The notes: generated by a model from the letters alone, not told the origin. A stretch of 64,000 nt of DNA from Aphodoplasma sp045541115 (GCA_045541115.1 JAZQIM010000001.1:1-64000), one strand, 5' to 3'; positions 51,640-61,265 are shown, counted from the first letter of the stretch. A program made the numbers and translations.

Positions 51640-52626
51640 ATGAAGCGGTTTTTATTAGTTTTGTTATATCATATTTTCATAATCATATTTGTACCATACA
51701 TAATTGTAAGCCTTTCACGGACAAACTCCAACAACTCTGAGCAAAAAGATGCTGCAGATGAGCCGATAAAAACGATTACTTCCTATGTAAGCTCAAGCGG
51801 CGAGGTGCAGGAAATCGACTTTAGCGAATATTTAAAAGGCGTCGTTGCCGCAGAAATGCCTGCAAGCTTTCACGAAGAGGCGCTTAAAGCACAGGCAGTT
51901 GCCGCGAGAAGCTATATCCTTACGCGGATGCAGGGGTATATGCGTGATGGCGCGCCTAAAGAACATGACGGCGCCATGACGTGCGACAATCCAGCGCACT
52001 GTAAAGCGTGGAGCTCAAAAGAGACGCTCAAAAAACAGTGGGGCGAAAATTTTGATATGTACTGGGATAAGATTTCTTCTTGTGTTGAGCAGACTTGCGG
52101 TGTTGTGATGACGTATGATGGAAATCTCGTCAACGCCGTTTTTCACTCGACAAGCAGCGGCCATACGGAAAATGCAAAAGACGTATGGGGCTCGGACGTT
52201 GCTTACCTTGTGAGCGTAAAAAGTGAAGGCGATGAGCTTTCGCCCAAATATAGCGACTCTCTCACGATAAGCATCGACGAATATAAAAATAATATTTTAA
52301 AAAATTATCCCGATGCAAACTGGGATAACAAAGAGCTTCTCGAAAGCATCAACAGAAGTGATGCAGGCGGCATAACGACGATTGAGACGGGCGGATGTGT
52401 TATCGCAGGCTCACAGTTTCGCTCACTTTTCTCTCTGCGCTCTACAAATATAGAATTTTCCTATGACGATAAAACAATTACGATGACCACAAAGGGTAAC
52501 GGCCATGGCGTCGGCATGAGCCAGTACGGCGCAAATTACCTCGCCACAACCGGCAAAGGCTACAAAGATATTTTAAAATCATATTATACAGGCGTCGATG
52601 TGGGAGTATTTGAAGGCAGGCTTTGA
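51640..52626 (+). CDS. spoIID: Stage II sporulation protein D
   Basis: A 328-aa membrane-anchored lytic transglycosylase needed for septal peptidoglycan removal and engulfment. The ATG at 51640 has AGGAGG upstream. Membrane helix at residues 4-24. The SpoIID domain has YLKGVVAAEMPASFHEEALKAQAVAARSY with the catalytic Glu, then NAVFHSTSSGHTENAKDVWG and GNGHGVGMSQYGANYLA. This shows the organism carries engulfment machinery and is probably spore-forming. Confidence 0.96.
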   Translation: MKRFLLVLLYHIFIIIFVPYIIVSLSRTNSNNSEQKDAADEPIKTITSYVSSSGEVQEIDFSEYLKGVVAAEMPASFHEEALKAQAVAARSYILTRMQGYMRDGAPKEHDGAMTCDNPAHCKAWSSKETLKKQWGENFDMYWDKISSCVEQTCGVVMTYDGNLVNAVFHSTSSGHTENAKDVWGSDVAYLVSVKSEGDELSPKYSDSLTISIDEYKNNILKNYPDANWDNKELLESINRSDAGGITTIETGGCVIAGSQFRSLFSLRSTNIEFSYDDKTITMTTKGNGHGVGMSQYGANYLATTGKGYKDILKSYYTGVDVGVFEGRL

Positions 52627-52656
52627 GCTTGCCTTTTTAAATATATTAAAAAAGTC

Positions 52657-52685
52657 TTGACAAAACTTTTTTGTCGGTGTAAAAT
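52657..52685 (+). promoter_or_regulatory. Promoter of rpsF-ssb-rpsR
   Basis: A perfect TTGACA (52657-52662), 17 bp and TAAAAT (52680-52685). Confidence 0.75.
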
Positions 52686-52689
52686 ATAA

Positions 52690-52766
52690 TAGCTTGTTTG
52701 TACAAGCGTAAATATTTTCCTTACTCCGCACATATGCGATGCGGGGTCAAAGTCCAGAAGGAGGTG
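52690..52766 (+). promoter_or_regulatory. Possible S6:S18 ribosomal-protein leader of rpsF
   Basis: The 5' leader contains CTTG-TTTGT-ACAAG-type and CCGCACATATGCGATGCGG hairpins before the Shine-Dalgarno site. rpsF operons in many bacteria carry an S6:S18-binding leader with a CCG element. The match here is suggestive only. Confidence 0.35.
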
Positions 52767-52773
52767 CAAAACA

Positions 52774-53061
52774 ATGGAAATTATCAACAACTACGAAACC
52801 ATTTTCATCGTAAATCCAGATCTTGATGAAGAAAAAACAAATGCTGTTGTTGACAAATTCAAGGCGCTTATTGAGTCGGCCGGCACAATCGAATCGGTTG
52901 ATGTATGGGGCAAAAGAAAGCTTGCATACGAAATCGCGAAGAAAACAGAGGGCTACTATGTACTCGTTAACTTTTCTTCAAAGGGAGATTTCCCGGCAGA
53001 GCTCGACCGTAATTACAAAATTTCGGAAGACATTATCAGAAGCATTATTATTAAAAAATAG
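52774..53061 (+). CDS. rpsF: Ribosomal protein S6
   Basis: A 95-aa 30S subunit protein, ferredoxin-like fold, with YETIFIVNPDLDEE, VWGKRKLAYEI and YKISEDIIRSIIIKK. AGAAGGAGG precedes the ATG. First of the usual rpsF-ssb-rpsR trio. Confidence 0.97.
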   Translation: MEIINNYETIFIVNPDLDEEKTNAVVDKFKALIESAGTIESVDVWGKRKLAYEIAKKTEGYYVLVNFSSKGDFPAELDRNYKISEDIIRSIIIKK

Positions 53062-53088
53062 TGTATCCGAAAAGAGGTGTATTGAATT

Positions 53089-53544
53089 ATGAACAAAGCC
53101 ATATTGATGGGACGACTTACAGCAGACCCGGAGCTCAAGGCAACGACAAACGGTGTCAGCGTTTGCAGTTTTACTGTTGCTGTTAACCGCAGATTTGTAA
53201 AGGCCGGCGAAGAGCGAAAGGCAGATTTCATCAATTGTGTAGCTTGGAGAAACACAGCAGAATTTATTTGCAATTATTTTGCAAAAGGTCGTATGATTGG
53301 TCTTATCGGCTCAATCCAGACAAGAGACTGGACTGATAACGAGGGCAAAAAAAGATACGCAACAGAGGTTATTGTCGACGAAGCATACTTTACAGAGGGC
53401 AAAGGCTCAAATGATAATGCTTCAGCAGGCAGCGCCTGGTCTCAGAGTGCAAAACCTCAAAGCGAAGCTCCGCAGGGCTTTGATTCATTACCTGATGGTA
53501 GTGATTTTATGCCCGGAGCATTAGATGACGACCTGCCGTTTTAA
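53089..53544 (+). CDS. ssb: Single-stranded DNA-binding protein
   Basis: 151 aa with an OB-fold of about 105 residues (MNKAILMGRLTADPELK, FINCVAWRNTAEFI, GRMIGLIGSIQTRDW), a Gly/Ser-rich flexible tail and the acidic tip DDDLPF that recruits repair and replication partners. Confidence 0.97.
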   Translation: MNKAILMGRLTADPELKATTNGVSVCSFTVAVNRRFVKAGEERKADFINCVAWRNTAEFICNYFAKGRMIGLIGSIQTRDWTDNEGKKRYATEVIVDEAYFTEGKGSNDNASAGSAWSQSAKPQSEAPQGFDSLPDGSDFMPGALDDDLPF

Positions 53545-53589
53545 TTGGCACATCAGGATTAGAAGATTTCGATAAGGAGGTTTAGTATT

Positions 53590-53838
53590 ATGTCAGAAAA
53601 GAACGAAAGACCTGCTCGCGGCGTTAAAAGAGCCAAGAGAAAGGTATGTGTATTTTGTGCAGACAAAGTTACTGAAATAGATTACAAGGATACATTCAAG
53701 CTCAGAAAGTTTATCTCTGAGAAATCAAAGATTGTTCCGAGAAGAATCAGCGGTAACTGTGCAAAGCATCAAAGAGAAGTTACAGAGGCTATCAAGAGAG
53801 CAAGACATATTGCACTTTTGCCGTATACTTCTGATTGA
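53590..53838 (+). CDS. rpsR: Ribosomal protein S18
   Basis: 82 aa, basic, with the family core KVTEIDYKDTFKLRKFISEKSKIVPRRISGNCAKHQREVTEAIKRARHIALLPY and a Cys pair in VCVFCADK. Its S6 partner is encoded two genes upstream. A terminator follows. Confidence 0.97.
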   Translation: MSEKNERPARGVKRAKRKVCVFCADKVTEIDYKDTFKLRKFISEKSKIVPRRISGNCAKHQREVTEAIKRARHIALLPYTSD

Positions 53839-53855
53839 TAAAAATTATGCATATT

Positions 53856-53885
53856 AAAAAGGACTGTTATACACAGTCCTTTTTT
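53856..53885. terminator. Bidirectional terminator after rpsR
   Basis: AAAAAGGACTGT and ACAGTCCTTTTT arms between rpsR and the convergent coiled-coil gene. Confidence 0.85.
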
Positions 53886-54547
53886 CATTTCATATATTTG
53901 CTTATATAATATGAGCGCTTTAGTTGCTTTTCATTTTCATATGCATTTCTTATCGTGGAAATTATTGAGGTATCCGCTTTTATAGAATCAAGCTCGTTTT
54001 TCAGCCTTACTAAAAGCGCTTCAACCTCCGAATCGCATCGTGCTTCCATGCTTTCTATTTCGCCTATATATCGCTCACTGATATTTGCAATCGCAGTTGC
54101 ATCTCTTTTACTTTTTGCCTCTTTTTTATAGTCTGCCTTTGCGCGCGCCAAAACACCTTCTATTCCAGCGATATATCTATCTTCCATCGCATACAGTTCT
54201 GATACATATGAACTTATTATCCCTGCACTGCTTTTTTTATTAGCACCTTCAGAAGCATTCTTTTCGGCAATAATTTTTGCAAGAACTTCCTTTTCGCTCA
54301 CATCACCGCGAGCAATCTGCTCCTTTTCCTCCTGCGTATATTCCCTGTACTTTTCTGACAAGTATCCTTCAATCTCATCTTTTAGCGCCTTGTCGTTTTC
54401 ACTTATTTTTTCTACTATCTGTTCATTATCATAGCGCATAGCATCGATAAACGCCGATATATTGTCGCGCTGAATATACGCAAATATAAGGATTATAATA
54501 ATCAGTACACATAATATAATTCCGATTGCTTTTAAAGCCTTTTTCAC
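53885..54547 (-). CDS. One-pass membrane protein with long coiled-coil, unknown
   Basis: A 220-aa protein with an N-terminal membrane helix (residues 7-27) and an almost fully helical, Glu/Lys/Ala-rich outer part with heptad-like spacing (YIGEIESMEARCDSEVEALLVRLKNELDSI). No named family is recognised. It is the last gene of the parE-parC-prfB unit, 30 bp after prfB. Confidence 0.72.
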   Translation of the reverse strand: MKKALKAIGIILCVLIIIILIFAYIQRDNISAFIDAMRYDNEQIVEKISENDKALKDEIEGYLSEKYREYTQEEKEQIARGDVSEKEVLAKIIAEKNASEGANKKSSAGIISSYVSELYAMEDRYIAGIEGVLARAKADYKKEAKSKRDATAIANISERYIGEIESMEARCDSEVEALLVRLKNELDSIKADTSIISTIRNAYENEKQLKRSYYISKYMK

Positions 54548-54577
54548 GAAAGCACCTCCATAAATATGTGTATAAGC

Positions 54578-55700
54578 CTATTTTTCATTTAGCTGTCCAA
54601 GGCTTGCCGCCTGCAGATATGCATTTATAAATCCGTCAAGCGCGCCATCCATTACAGCACCGATGTTTCCAACCTCAAAATTTGTGCGGTGGTCTTTTAC
54701 CATGTTGTACGGATGAAAAACGTATGAGCGTATCTGGCTGCCCCATGCGATTTCCTTCTGTACGCCTTTTATATCTTCAATCTTATCCTTTTGTTGCTGC
54801 TCTGCAATCTGAACAAGCTTTGACTTAAGCATCTTCATCGCTGTTTCGCGGTTCTGATGCTGTGAACGCTCTGTCTGACATGCGACAACGACACCCGTCG
54901 GAATATGTGTAATTCTTATCGCCGAGTCAGTTTTGTTTATGTGCTGTCCGCCTGCACCGCTCGCACGAAATGTATCTACGCGCAAGTCCTCAGGATTGAT
55001 TTTTACTTCTATTTCGTCTTCTATTTCAGGCATAACCTCGACAGATGCAAACGAAGTGTGTCTTCTTCCCGATGCATCGAACGGCGAGATTCTTACAAGG
55101 CGATGTACGCCTTTTTCAGATTTTGCATAGCCGTAGGCATTGATGCCGCTTATAAGTATCGTCGCGCTCTTTATGCCCGCTTCATCGCCGTCAAGCAAAT
55201 CGAGCACCTCGCAAGTAAAATCGCGTTTTGCTGCCCACATCTGATACATTCTTAAAAGCATCTGTGCCCAGTCCTGCGCCTCAGTTCCGCCTGCGCCCGC
55301 ATGAAAGGTTATAATGGCGTTACATTTGTCATATTTGCCCGACAAAAGAGTTTCAAGTGTCATCGACTCAAGCGCTTCATTTACACCATCACACGCCTCT
55401 TTTATCTCATCTAAAAGAGAATCATCATCTTCTTCAATTGCAAGAGCCACAAGCGTTTTGGCATCTTCCCAGTCGCCGACGAGCTTATCGTATCTTTGCA
55501 CTTTGTCTTTTAGCTGCTTGATTTTTTGCAGAGTTTTTTGAGAAGTTTCCATATCGTTATAAAAGTCGGGCGAAAGCGTCGTTTCTTCAAGCTCCTGCGC
55601 CTGCTTTATTGTAGAAGCGATGTCAAAGTGAATCCCTCAAATTCATTATCTTATCGTTTAATGCATCAAGGCCGAGTCTGTACTCTTCATACTCTAACAT
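54578..55700 (-). CDS. prfB: Peptide chain release factor 2 with programmed +1 frameshift
   Basis: The first frame runs from the ATG at 55700 for 25 codons to CTT TGA. Skipping one base then reads GAC onward from 55624 to the stop at 54578. The product is about 373 aa, normal for RF2. The SPF stop-codon motif is in VRISPFDASGRRH and the GGQ motif in ASGAGGQHINKT. An internal Shine-Dalgarno-like AGGGA lies before the shift site, as in classic prfB autoregulation: low RF2 favours frameshifting. Simple gene finders give only the 324-aa second part starting at 55552. Confidence 0.93.
55622..55637 (-). promoter_or_regulatory. prfB programmed frameshift site
   Basis: Minus-strand order is AGGGAT, TCA, CTT, TGA, C. 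CTT is the slippery codon (55626-55628), TGA the in-frame stop (55623-55625), and AGGG the stimulatory Shine-Dalgarno-like site at the standard distance. Confidence 0.9.
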
Positions 55701-55740
55701 AATTATCACATCCTTATTTTGAATTATTTATAATGTCTTT

Positions 55741-57942
55741 TTATATCAGTGACATCTGTTTGTTTGGATTATCCTCTTCGCGAAGGAAATTTCCCATAGC
55801 AGGAATGTTCTTCGTCTTATAATAGCTTACATCTTCAATTCCGCTTTGCGATGCCAAAACAACATTTGCAACAAGGCTTCCCTTCTTCGATATCATTACA
55901 TTTACACCCTGCGTTGTTTTTGTCGTCTTAAGCGGTATTTTCGAGCTGTTAAATAAAAGTGCTTTTCCAAGATTTGAAAATACGATGTAGTCATTGTCTT
56001 CTTCGCCAAGGAATATAATTTTTACAAGCGGCGAACCCATGTAATATGCATTTTGAAGCCTTTTGCGGTTTGTCTTCGTTTCATATGCCGAAGCAGGCAC
56101 TTTTGCCATCTTACCGTTTGCAAAGCAATATAAAAAGTTTCCTTTATAATCGCTCGTCGGATGTATGAACACAATTCTTTCATCCGCTTCGCTTGAAAGG
56201 AGATTCGGCAAATATTCGCCCATAAGGCTTACCTTTGAATCTGCTATATCGCTGATTTTATACTTATACACATTTCCTTTGTCGGAGAACAGTAGCAAGT
56301 CAGCCTTATTTACAGTTTCAATCTCCTGTAAAATCACGTCGCCTTCTTTTAGGTTATGCTCTTTTCCCGAAGAACGAAGCGACACAGCCGAAACCTTCTT
56401 TAAGTAGTTGTCGCGGGTAAAGAAAAGTGTGAGCGGATAATCTTCAATGAAGTTTTCTTCGCTGAAATGTTCAACTTCACCTGCATCGATTACCTGCGTT
56501 TTTCTTTCAGCGCCGTATTTTTTTGAAATCTCCATAAGCTGCTTTGCGATAAGCTTCTTAATTGCAGCTTCGCTTCCAAGCGTCTTTGTAAGCTCGAGAA
56601 TTTCTTTTGTAAGCGTTTCTATATCTTCTGTACGCTTTAAGATGTATTCACGGTTTAAATTGCGAAGCTTTATGTCGGCAATATACTCTGCCTGCACATT
56701 ATCAATTTCAAAGCCTTTCATAAGGTTTGGCACAACCATACTCTCAAGCTCTGTATGGCGGATAATGCTTACTGCTTTGTCTATGTCAAGAAGTATTTTT
56801 GCAAGTCCTTCTAATAGATGCAGTCTGTCGGACTTCTTTTCTATATCGAATGCCAGTCTTCTTTTTACACAGCCAATTCTAAACCGTACCCACTCTCCCA
56901 AAATACCGCGCACACCAAGAACTACCGGACGTCCATCGATAAGCAAATTAAAGTTGCACGAGAAAGAATCCTCGAGCGTCGTAAGCTTAAAGAGCCTCGT
57001 CATAAGCTTGTCGGGGTCCGTGCCACGCTTTAAATCAAGCGTGATTTTAAGTCCGCCCTTATCCGTTTCGTCACGTACATCTGAAATTTCACGAAGCTTA
57101 CTTGCTTTTATAAGCTCGACAATCTTGTCGATAATAACCTCCGATGTGGTAGTATATGGAATCTGCGTGATTTCTATGCAGTTATTCTTTTTATCATAAC
57201 TATAGAGCGAGCGGAGCTTAAAGCTTCCACGTCCCGTTTCAATGACCTTGTTCATCTCCTCGCTGTCATATAAAAGCGTAGCTCCCGTTGAGAAGTCAGG
57301 CGCTTTTATATACTGCGTCAAATCAACGTTTTTGTCCTTCATATACTCGACGGTTGCCTGACATATTTCAGCTAAATTAAAGCTTGCAATATTTGACGCC
57401 ATACCAACGGCGATGCCTTGGTTCGGATTTACCAAAATATTAGGAAATGCCGTAGGAAGAAGAGTCGGCTCTTTTAATGTGGCATCGTAGTTGTCAACAA
57501 AATCAACAGTGTTTTTGTCGATGTCGCCGAATATTTCTGCACAAAGACCGTCGAGCTTTACTTCTGTATAACGCGGTGCGGCAAACGCCATGTCGCGCGA
57601 ATACTGCTTGCCGAAGTTTCCCTTTGAGTCGACAAAAGGGTGAAGCAGCGCTTCGTTGCTTCGTGTAAGACGTACCATCGTTTCATATATCGCCATATCA
57701 CCGTGGGGATTGAGCTTCATCGTTTGTCCGACAACGTTTGACGATTTTGTGCGCGCGCCGCTCATAAGTCCCATCTTATACATCGTATACAAAAGCTTTC
57801 TGTGTGATGGTTTGAAGCCGTCAATTTCCGGTATGGCACGCGATATAATAACACTCATAGCGTACGGCATATAGTTTTTTTCAAGCGTCTGCGTAATAGG
57901 CTGCTTATAAAATTTTTCATTTTCCATACTGCTGTTTTCCAT
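55741..57942 (-). CDS. parC: Type IIA topoisomerase subunit A (ParC/GyrA-like)
   Basis: A 733-aa DNA cleavage/rejoining subunit. The ATG at 57942 has GGAGG upstream. Breakage domain: IPEIDGFKPSHRKLLYTMY, LNPHGDMAIYETMVRL and the catalytic Tyr in FAAPRYTEVKL. Then a long coiled-coil tower, and a shortened C-terminal beta-pinwheel without a clear GyrA box (QRRGGKG). Lengths of this and the partner fit topoisomerase IV. The quinolone-site Ser is replaced by Met (GDM instead of GDS). A separate gyrase pair is expected elsewhere. Confidence 0.9.
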   Translation of the reverse strand: MENSSMENEKFYKQPITQTLEKNYMPYAMSVIISRAIPEIDGFKPSHRKLLYTMYKMGLMSGARTKSSNVVGQTMKLNPHGDMAIYETMVRLTRSNEALLHPFVDSKGNFGKQYSRDMAFAAPRYTEVKLDGLCAEIFGDIDKNTVDFVDNYDATLKEPTLLPTAFPNILVNPNQGIAVGMASNIASFNLAEICQATVEYMKDKNVDLTQYIKAPDFSTGATLLYDSEEMNKVIETGRGSFKLRSLYSYDKKNNCIEITQIPYTTTSEVIIDKIVELIKASKLREISDVRDETDKGGLKITLDLKRGTDPDKLMTRLFKLTTLEDSFSCNFNLLIDGRPVVLGVRGILGEWVRFRIGCVKRRLAFDIEKKSDRLHLLEGLAKILLDIDKAVSIIRHTELESMVVPNLMKGFEIDNVQAEYIADIKLRNLNREYILKRTEDIETLTKEILELTKTLGSEAAIKKLIAKQLMEISKKYGAERKTQVIDAGEVEHFSEENFIEDYPLTLFFTRDNYLKKVSAVSLRSSGKEHNLKEGDVILQEIETVNKADLLLFSDKGNVYKYKISDIADSKVSLMGEYLPNLLSSEADERIVFIHPTSDYKGNFLYCFANGKMAKVPASAYETKTNRKRLQNAYYMGSPLVKIIFLGEEDNDYIVFSNLGKALLFNSSKIPLKTTKTTQGVNVMISKKGSLVANVVLASQSGIEDVSYYKTKNIPAMGNFLREEDNPNKQMSLI

Positions 57943-57960
57943 AGTTGCCGCCTCCCTTCA

Positions 57961-59964
57961 TCAGCTTAAATCCGTAAGGTCAATATACTCGCTACCGACC
58001 TCGGCAATAAAATCTTTTCTCCCGCTAAGATTATCGCCCAAAAGCAAATCAAACATTTTCTCTGTCATCTCTGCGTCCTCAGGCTCTACTCTTATAAGGC
58101 GTCTCGTTTCGGGATTCATCGTTGTAAGCCACATCATTTCCGGCTCATTTTCACCGAGTCCCTTTGAGCGTTGTATTTTGTATTTATCATCGCCAAATTT
58201 TGAAATAATCTGTGCCTTTTCCGTTTCAGAATATGCAAAATACGTATCGTTCTTATGCGTAATTTCAAATAGCGGCGATTCGGCAATATAAACCTTTCCT
58301 GCACTGATAAGCGTCGGCGCAAGGCGGTAAATCATCGTAAGAATGAGTGTGCGAATCTGGAATCCGTCCACATCGGCATCGGTACAAATTATTACCTTAT
58401 TCCAGCGCAGAAGGTCAATGTCAAACGAGTTAAAATCCTTGTTATGCTTCGTAGTAATCTCTACTCCGCAGCCTAAAACCTTCATAAGATCAGTTATAAT
58501 TTCACTTTTAAATATCTTTGCGTAGTCTGCCTTCAAACAGTTTAGTATCTTACCTCGAACAGGTATAATCGCCTGAAACTCCGCATCACGACCTTGTTTA
58601 CATGCTCCGAGCGCCGAGTCACCCTCCACTATATACACTTCGCGCCTTGACAAATCCTTCGTTCTGCAGTCAACAAATTTTGCTACGCGGTTTGTAACGT
58701 CGATGCTGCCAGTAAGCTTCTTTTTGATGCTCACGCGCGCCTTCTCTGCCGACTCACGCGAACGTTTATTTATGAGAATCTGGTCTGCAATCTTATCTGC
58801 TTCCGCCTTATTTTCAGTAAAATATATCGAAAGCTGTGTGCGCAGAAACTCTGTCATTGTATCTTGTATAAACTTATTGTTTATGGCTTTCTTTGTCTGA
58901 TTTTCATAACTCGTCTGCGTCGAGAATGTGCTCGATACAAACATTAAAGAATCACTCACATCAACGAATGTAATTTTGCTTTCATTTTTCTGATATTTAC
59001 CGCTCTGCTTCAAATACTGGTCAATTGCCGACACAAAGGCGCTTTTCACAGCCTTATCAGGCGAGCCGCCATGCTCAAGAAAACTCGAGTTATGATAATA
59101 TTCAAGCATCGGTGTTTCGTTTGAAAAGCAAAATGCACACTGTATTTTTACTTTATATTCATCTTTGTCATCACGGTCACGTCCGCGGCGCTCTGCCTCG
59201 GAGTACTGCACATCGGTAAAGCTTTTTTCACCTGCACATTCCTTTACATAATCTACTATGCCGCTTTCATAACAAAACTCATACATATCCATGCCTTCGT
59301 CCGTTTCATTATAAAGCGTAAATGTCAGATTAGGATTTACAACAGCCTGCTTTTTAAGCGTTTCCATGTAATATTCAAGCGGAATATCTATGTCTGTAAA
59401 AACCTTAAGGTCCGGTCTCCAGCGTATCGTTGTACCGGTCTGCTTATAACGCGTCGGCTCCTTATTTAGTCCGCCGATATTTTCGCCCTTTTCAAAATGG
59501 AGCGTATATTTATGACCGTCAGAGAGCACCGTTACGTCCATAAACTCCGACGAATACTGCGTCGCACAGCTGCCAAGACCGTTTAGTCCAAGGCTGTACT
59601 GGTAGTTGCCGCCCGAATTGTTGTCGTATTTGCCGCCTGCATAAAGCTCACAAAAAACAAGCTCCCAGTTATATTTTTCTTCCTTTGGGTTATAGTCTAC
59701 AGGCACTCCTCGTCCATGGTCGACAACCTCTATTGACTTGTCGCGAAAACGCGTAACCTCTATTCTGTCACCATAGCCCTCGCGCGCCTCATCAATCGCA
59801 TTTGACAAAATTTCAAAAAACGAATGACAGCAACCCTCAATTCCGTCAGAACCAAACATTACTGCAGGACGCAGACGCACTCTGTCTGCTCCTTTAAGCT
59901 GCGATATGCTCGTATTGCCATATTGTTTTTTGGATTTTGAAGCGTTTTGTATATTTTCTCCCAT
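57961..59964 (-). CDS. parE: Type IIA topoisomerase subunit B (ParE/GyrB-like)
   Basis: A 667-aa ATPase subunit. GHKL domain: FEILSNAIDEAREGYG with the Mg/ATP Asn, DHGRGVPVDYN, then GLNGLGSCATQY. TOPRIM: YIVEGDSALGACKQGRDAEFQAIIPVRGKILN and ICTDADVDGFQIRTLIL. C-terminal QRSKGLGENEPEMMW. EGDSALG replaces the more usual EGDSAGG. It is the first gene of the leftward unit, 18 bp before parC. Topoisomerase IV rather than gyrase is inferred from length and partner. Confidence 0.92.
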   Translation of the reverse strand: MGENIQNASKSKKQYGNTSISQLKGADRVRLRPAVMFGSDGIEGCCHSFFEILSNAIDEAREGYGDRIEVTRFRDKSIEVVDHGRGVPVDYNPKEEKYNWELVFCELYAGGKYDNNSGGNYQYSLGLNGLGSCATQYSSEFMDVTVLSDGHKYTLHFEKGENIGGLNKEPTRYKQTGTTIRWRPDLKVFTDIDIPLEYYMETLKKQAVVNPNLTFTLYNETDEGMDMYEFCYESGIVDYVKECAGEKSFTDVQYSEAERRGRDRDDKDEYKVKIQCAFCFSNETPMLEYYHNSSFLEHGGSPDKAVKSAFVSAIDQYLKQSGKYQKNESKITFVDVSDSLMFVSSTFSTQTSYENQTKKAINNKFIQDTMTEFLRTQLSIYFTENKAEADKIADQILINKRSRESAEKARVSIKKKLTGSIDVTNRVAKFVDCRTKDLSRREVYIVEGDSALGACKQGRDAEFQAIIPVRGKILNCLKADYAKIFKSEIITDLMKVLGCGVEITTKHNKDFNSFDIDLLRWNKVIICTDADVDGFQIRTLILTMIYRLAPTLISAGKVYIAESPLFEITHKNDTYFAYSETEKAQIISKFGDDKYKIQRSKGLGENEPEMMWLTTMNPETRRLIRVEPEDAEMTEKMFDLLLGDNLSGRKDFIAEVGSEYIDLTDLS

Positions 59965-60224
59965 AAAAATCTTCTCCCAATCACGCTAATAGCTTTTTTG
60001 CTATTATAACATATATGTGGTATATATTGTGTATTATTTACATCTATACCCATATTATATGGTATATTAAATTTTACCAAAAGTCAAGCGACAGACAAAA
60101 TTTGATATTTCTTATTTATTTGTCTTAAATTTAGTAACAATCAATTGAAAAAAATTTTTTTATAGTGTATAATATACATAAGTATAATATTATATAGTTT
60201 TTTCTCTAAAAAGGAGGAGTTCTT
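59965..60224. other. Divergent intergenic region between parE and hprK
   Basis: An AT-rich 260 bp holding the hprK promoter on the plus strand and, presumably, the parE promoter on the minus strand (no clear pair was recognised). Confidence 0.5.
60145..60173 (+). promoter_or_regulatory. Promoter of the hprK unit
   Basis: TTGAAA (60145-60150), 17 bp and a perfect TATAAT (60168-60173). Confidence 0.75.
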
Positions 60225-61166
60225 TTGGAAAACCAACAATTTTCAATACCTCTTTGTCAAGTGGTAAATGAATTTCATTTAGAAAAGATTTATGAGTCTG
60301 CTGATTATAATTCAGTCGAAGTGTCAAGCAGCGAAATTAACCGTGTCGGCATGCAGCTTGTAGGCTTTTTCGATTACTTTAACGCGCGCAGAATTCAAAT
60401 CCTCGGCAAGGTCGAGATTTCGTATCTTAAAAGCTTTACTCACGAACAAAAGCAGGCTTGCTTTGATAAGCTCGCCTCGACACGCCCGCCAATGATTGTT
60501 ATAACGCGTTCACTCGAAGTGTTTCCAGAGCTTTTAGAGGCGGCAAAAAAGCACGAAGTATCAATCTTTCGCTGCAGCCAGAGCACGTCAAACTTTATGA
60601 GTGCCATTATAAGCTACCTTAACGTACAGCTCGCACCAAGATTAACGCGTCACGGCGTACTTGTTGAAGTGCATGGCGAAGGTGTTCTTATCCTGGGCGA
60701 AAGCGGAGTCGGTAAAAGCGAAACTGCCGTAGAACTCGTAAAAAGAGGTCACCGCTTTGTAGCAGATGACGCCGTAGAATTAAAGAAAGTATCAGACAAA
60801 ACCCTTCTCGGCACAGCACCCGATATAATCCGTCACTTTATTGAAATTCGCGGCATCGGTATAGTTGATATACGTCGTCTTTTCGGTATGGGCTCTGTAA
60901 AAGATACAGAAAAGGTTGATATGATAATCCATCTCGAACCATGGGAAGAAACAAAACAATACGACAGATTAGGTCTTGTTGACGAGTACACAAACATACT
61001 CGGCGTAAACATTCCTTCCGTAACAATCCCTGTGCGTCCGGGCAGAAACCTTGCAATCATCGTTGAAACTGCTGCGATGAATAACCGCCAGAAGCGAATG
61101 GGATATAACGCTGCAGAAGAGCTTAACCAAAGACTTTTAAACGAACTTGAAAAGAACTCACAATAA
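60225..61166 (+). CDS. hprK: HPr kinase/phosphorylase
   Basis: A 313-aa bifunctional enzyme that phosphorylates HPr on Ser46 and reverses it, setting catabolite control in Bacillota. Start is TTG at 60225 with AAGGAGGAG upstream. Walker A: LILGESGVGKSETAVEL. Signature sequence: IEIRGIGIVDIRRLFGMGSV. N-terminal domain about 1-130. It heads a unit with glucokinase, murB and rapZ. Confidence 0.96.
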   Translation: MENQQFSIPLCQVVNEFHLEKIYESADYNSVEVSSSEINRVGMQLVGFFDYFNARRIQILGKVEISYLKSFTHEQKQACFDKLASTRPPMIVITRSLEVFPELLEAAKKHEVSIFRCSQSTSNFMSAIISYLNVQLAPRLTRHGVLVEVHGEGVLILGESGVGKSETAVELVKRGHRFVADDAVELKKVSDKTLLGTAPDIIRHFIEIRGIGIVDIRRLFGMGSVKDTEKVDMIIHLEPWEETKQYDRLGLVDEYTNILGVNIPSVTIPVRPGRNLAIIVETAAMNNRQKRMGYNAAEELNQRLLNELEKNSQ

Positions 61167-61265
61167 TTTTTTCTGCCTTCAGCATAGGCTTACAGGTGGA
61201 ACTTGATAAATAAACGCATAATTTTTGTTAAAAATAATTATTTATATTACCAGGAGGAAAATAAT

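Noticed and set aside
56447..57199. 250-codon rightward frame antisense to parC
   Set aside because: Shadow frame of a conserved gene, with no ribosome site or family match.
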